A stretch of DNA of 64,000 nt from Lachnospiraceae bacterium. GTDB taxonomy: Bacteria; Bacillota; Clostridia; Lachnospirales; Lachnospiraceae. A program made the translations under genes and the position numbers. The notes under the pieces are model-generated. The model was not told the DNA's origin, searched no databases, and saw only the letters and a list, made by a program, of their open reading frames with translations. Shown here one piece after another: positions 63,864 through 64,000 of this stretch. The DNA is taken from positions 33,669 to 97,668 of the forward strand of contig JAKSSF010000004.1 of NCBI GenBank assembly GCA_024403235.1, written 5' to 3'. Positions within the stretch are counted from its first letter, which is position 1; each line of letters begins with the position of its first letter.

Positions 63864-64000
63864 TTGCAGTGCGGGCGTTGCTGTCAGTGCTATCTTGACC
63901 GCGTCAAAGTATTCGATAACGGAGCGGTATTTGCTCTGGAAATCGCGCTGATCACGGTACAGAATCTCCGTGTCGCCCATCTCTTTGTCCAGTATGTAGC
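63849..64000 (-). CDS. Fragment of type I restriction HsdR-like helicase, opposite strand
   Basis: Read on the minus strand from the window edge, the frame gives YILDKEM, then TEILYRDQRDFQSKYRSVIEYF, then DAVKIALTATPALQTTEIF. This is the conserved motor part of type I restriction R subunits (after the DEAH box, with TATPALHT as motif III). Its GC is about 52% (71 of 137 bases from 63864, my count), above the window. The homology ends within 63849-63863, where the frame continues into antisense nrdD. The rest of the gene lies outside. Confidence 0.8.

Noticed and set aside
1..64000. CRISPR arrays, tRNA or rRNA genes, insertion sequences, prophage
   Set aside because: I looked for regular direct repeats with spacers, cloverleaf ends, transposase motifs and phage genes and found none with support.

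Overview
The window reads as chromosome of a low-GC, anaerobic, endospore-forming Clostridia, most probably Lachnospiraceae. The reasons are spoIVA and spoIVB, an oxygen-independent class III ribonucleotide reductase (nrdD), many secreted proteins with C-terminal membrane anchors, AT-rich spacers with clear TTGACA/TATAAT promoters, and the order ylxM-ffh-rpsP-khpA-rimM-trmD-rplS-lepB-rbgA-lepB-rnhB. The family call is inference from gene content. I saw no rRNA, tRNA, CRISPR array, insertion sequence or prophage.

Layout. 1-4.2 kb: end of tlyA, then argR, recN, spoIVB. 4.3-14.4 kb: a WYL regulator, then an eight-gene envelope operon (anchored transglutaminase-like protein, DUF4349 lipoprotein, C39-like peptidase, lipid kinase, lipoprotein, MBOAT acyltransferase and DHHW partner). 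14.4-23.8 kb: the signal-recognition-particle/ribosome operon, two signal peptidases around rbgA, a broken rnhB, FliK-like and FlhB-like orphans, and yraN with an apparent AUA start. 24.2-26.6 kb: three membrane proteins with alike C-terminal anchors. 26.7-31.65 kb (minus strand): a small type IV pilus-like cluster (PilT, PilC, one clear prepilin, accessory proteins, a transglutaminase lipoprotein). 31.8-36 kb: pgeF and a two-component system. 36-46 kb: prs, DUF512 protein, der, plsY, gpsA, a MoxR/VWA pair, tyrS, a HAD phosphatase. 46-50 kb: a PadR regulator with a palindromic operator and a large anchored glucosaminidase. 50-59.5 kb: trxA, DUF3048 lipoprotein, spoIVA, XpaC/TelA pair, purine salvage genes and permease. 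59.5-64 kb: membrane-linked MutS-like ATPase, rnhA, a 46-residue membrane protein, and nrdD under a promoter with two NrdR boxes.

The points most worth a second look are these. (1) At 63849-63863 nrdD changes abruptly into an opposite-strand type I restriction HsdR-like fragment of higher GC, across a 15-base stretch that fits both genes; this is either a rearrangement or an assembly chimera. (2) The spoIVA leader has a hairpin that buries the ribosome-binding site in read-through RNA, while a sigma-E-like promoter inside it would make an RNA lacking the 5' arm. (3) The three-protein surface module at 24.2-26.6 kb has no name that I know. (4) yraN has no AUG/GUG/UUG start before its conserved core. 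(5) rnhB has lost frame and part of its N-terminal region.
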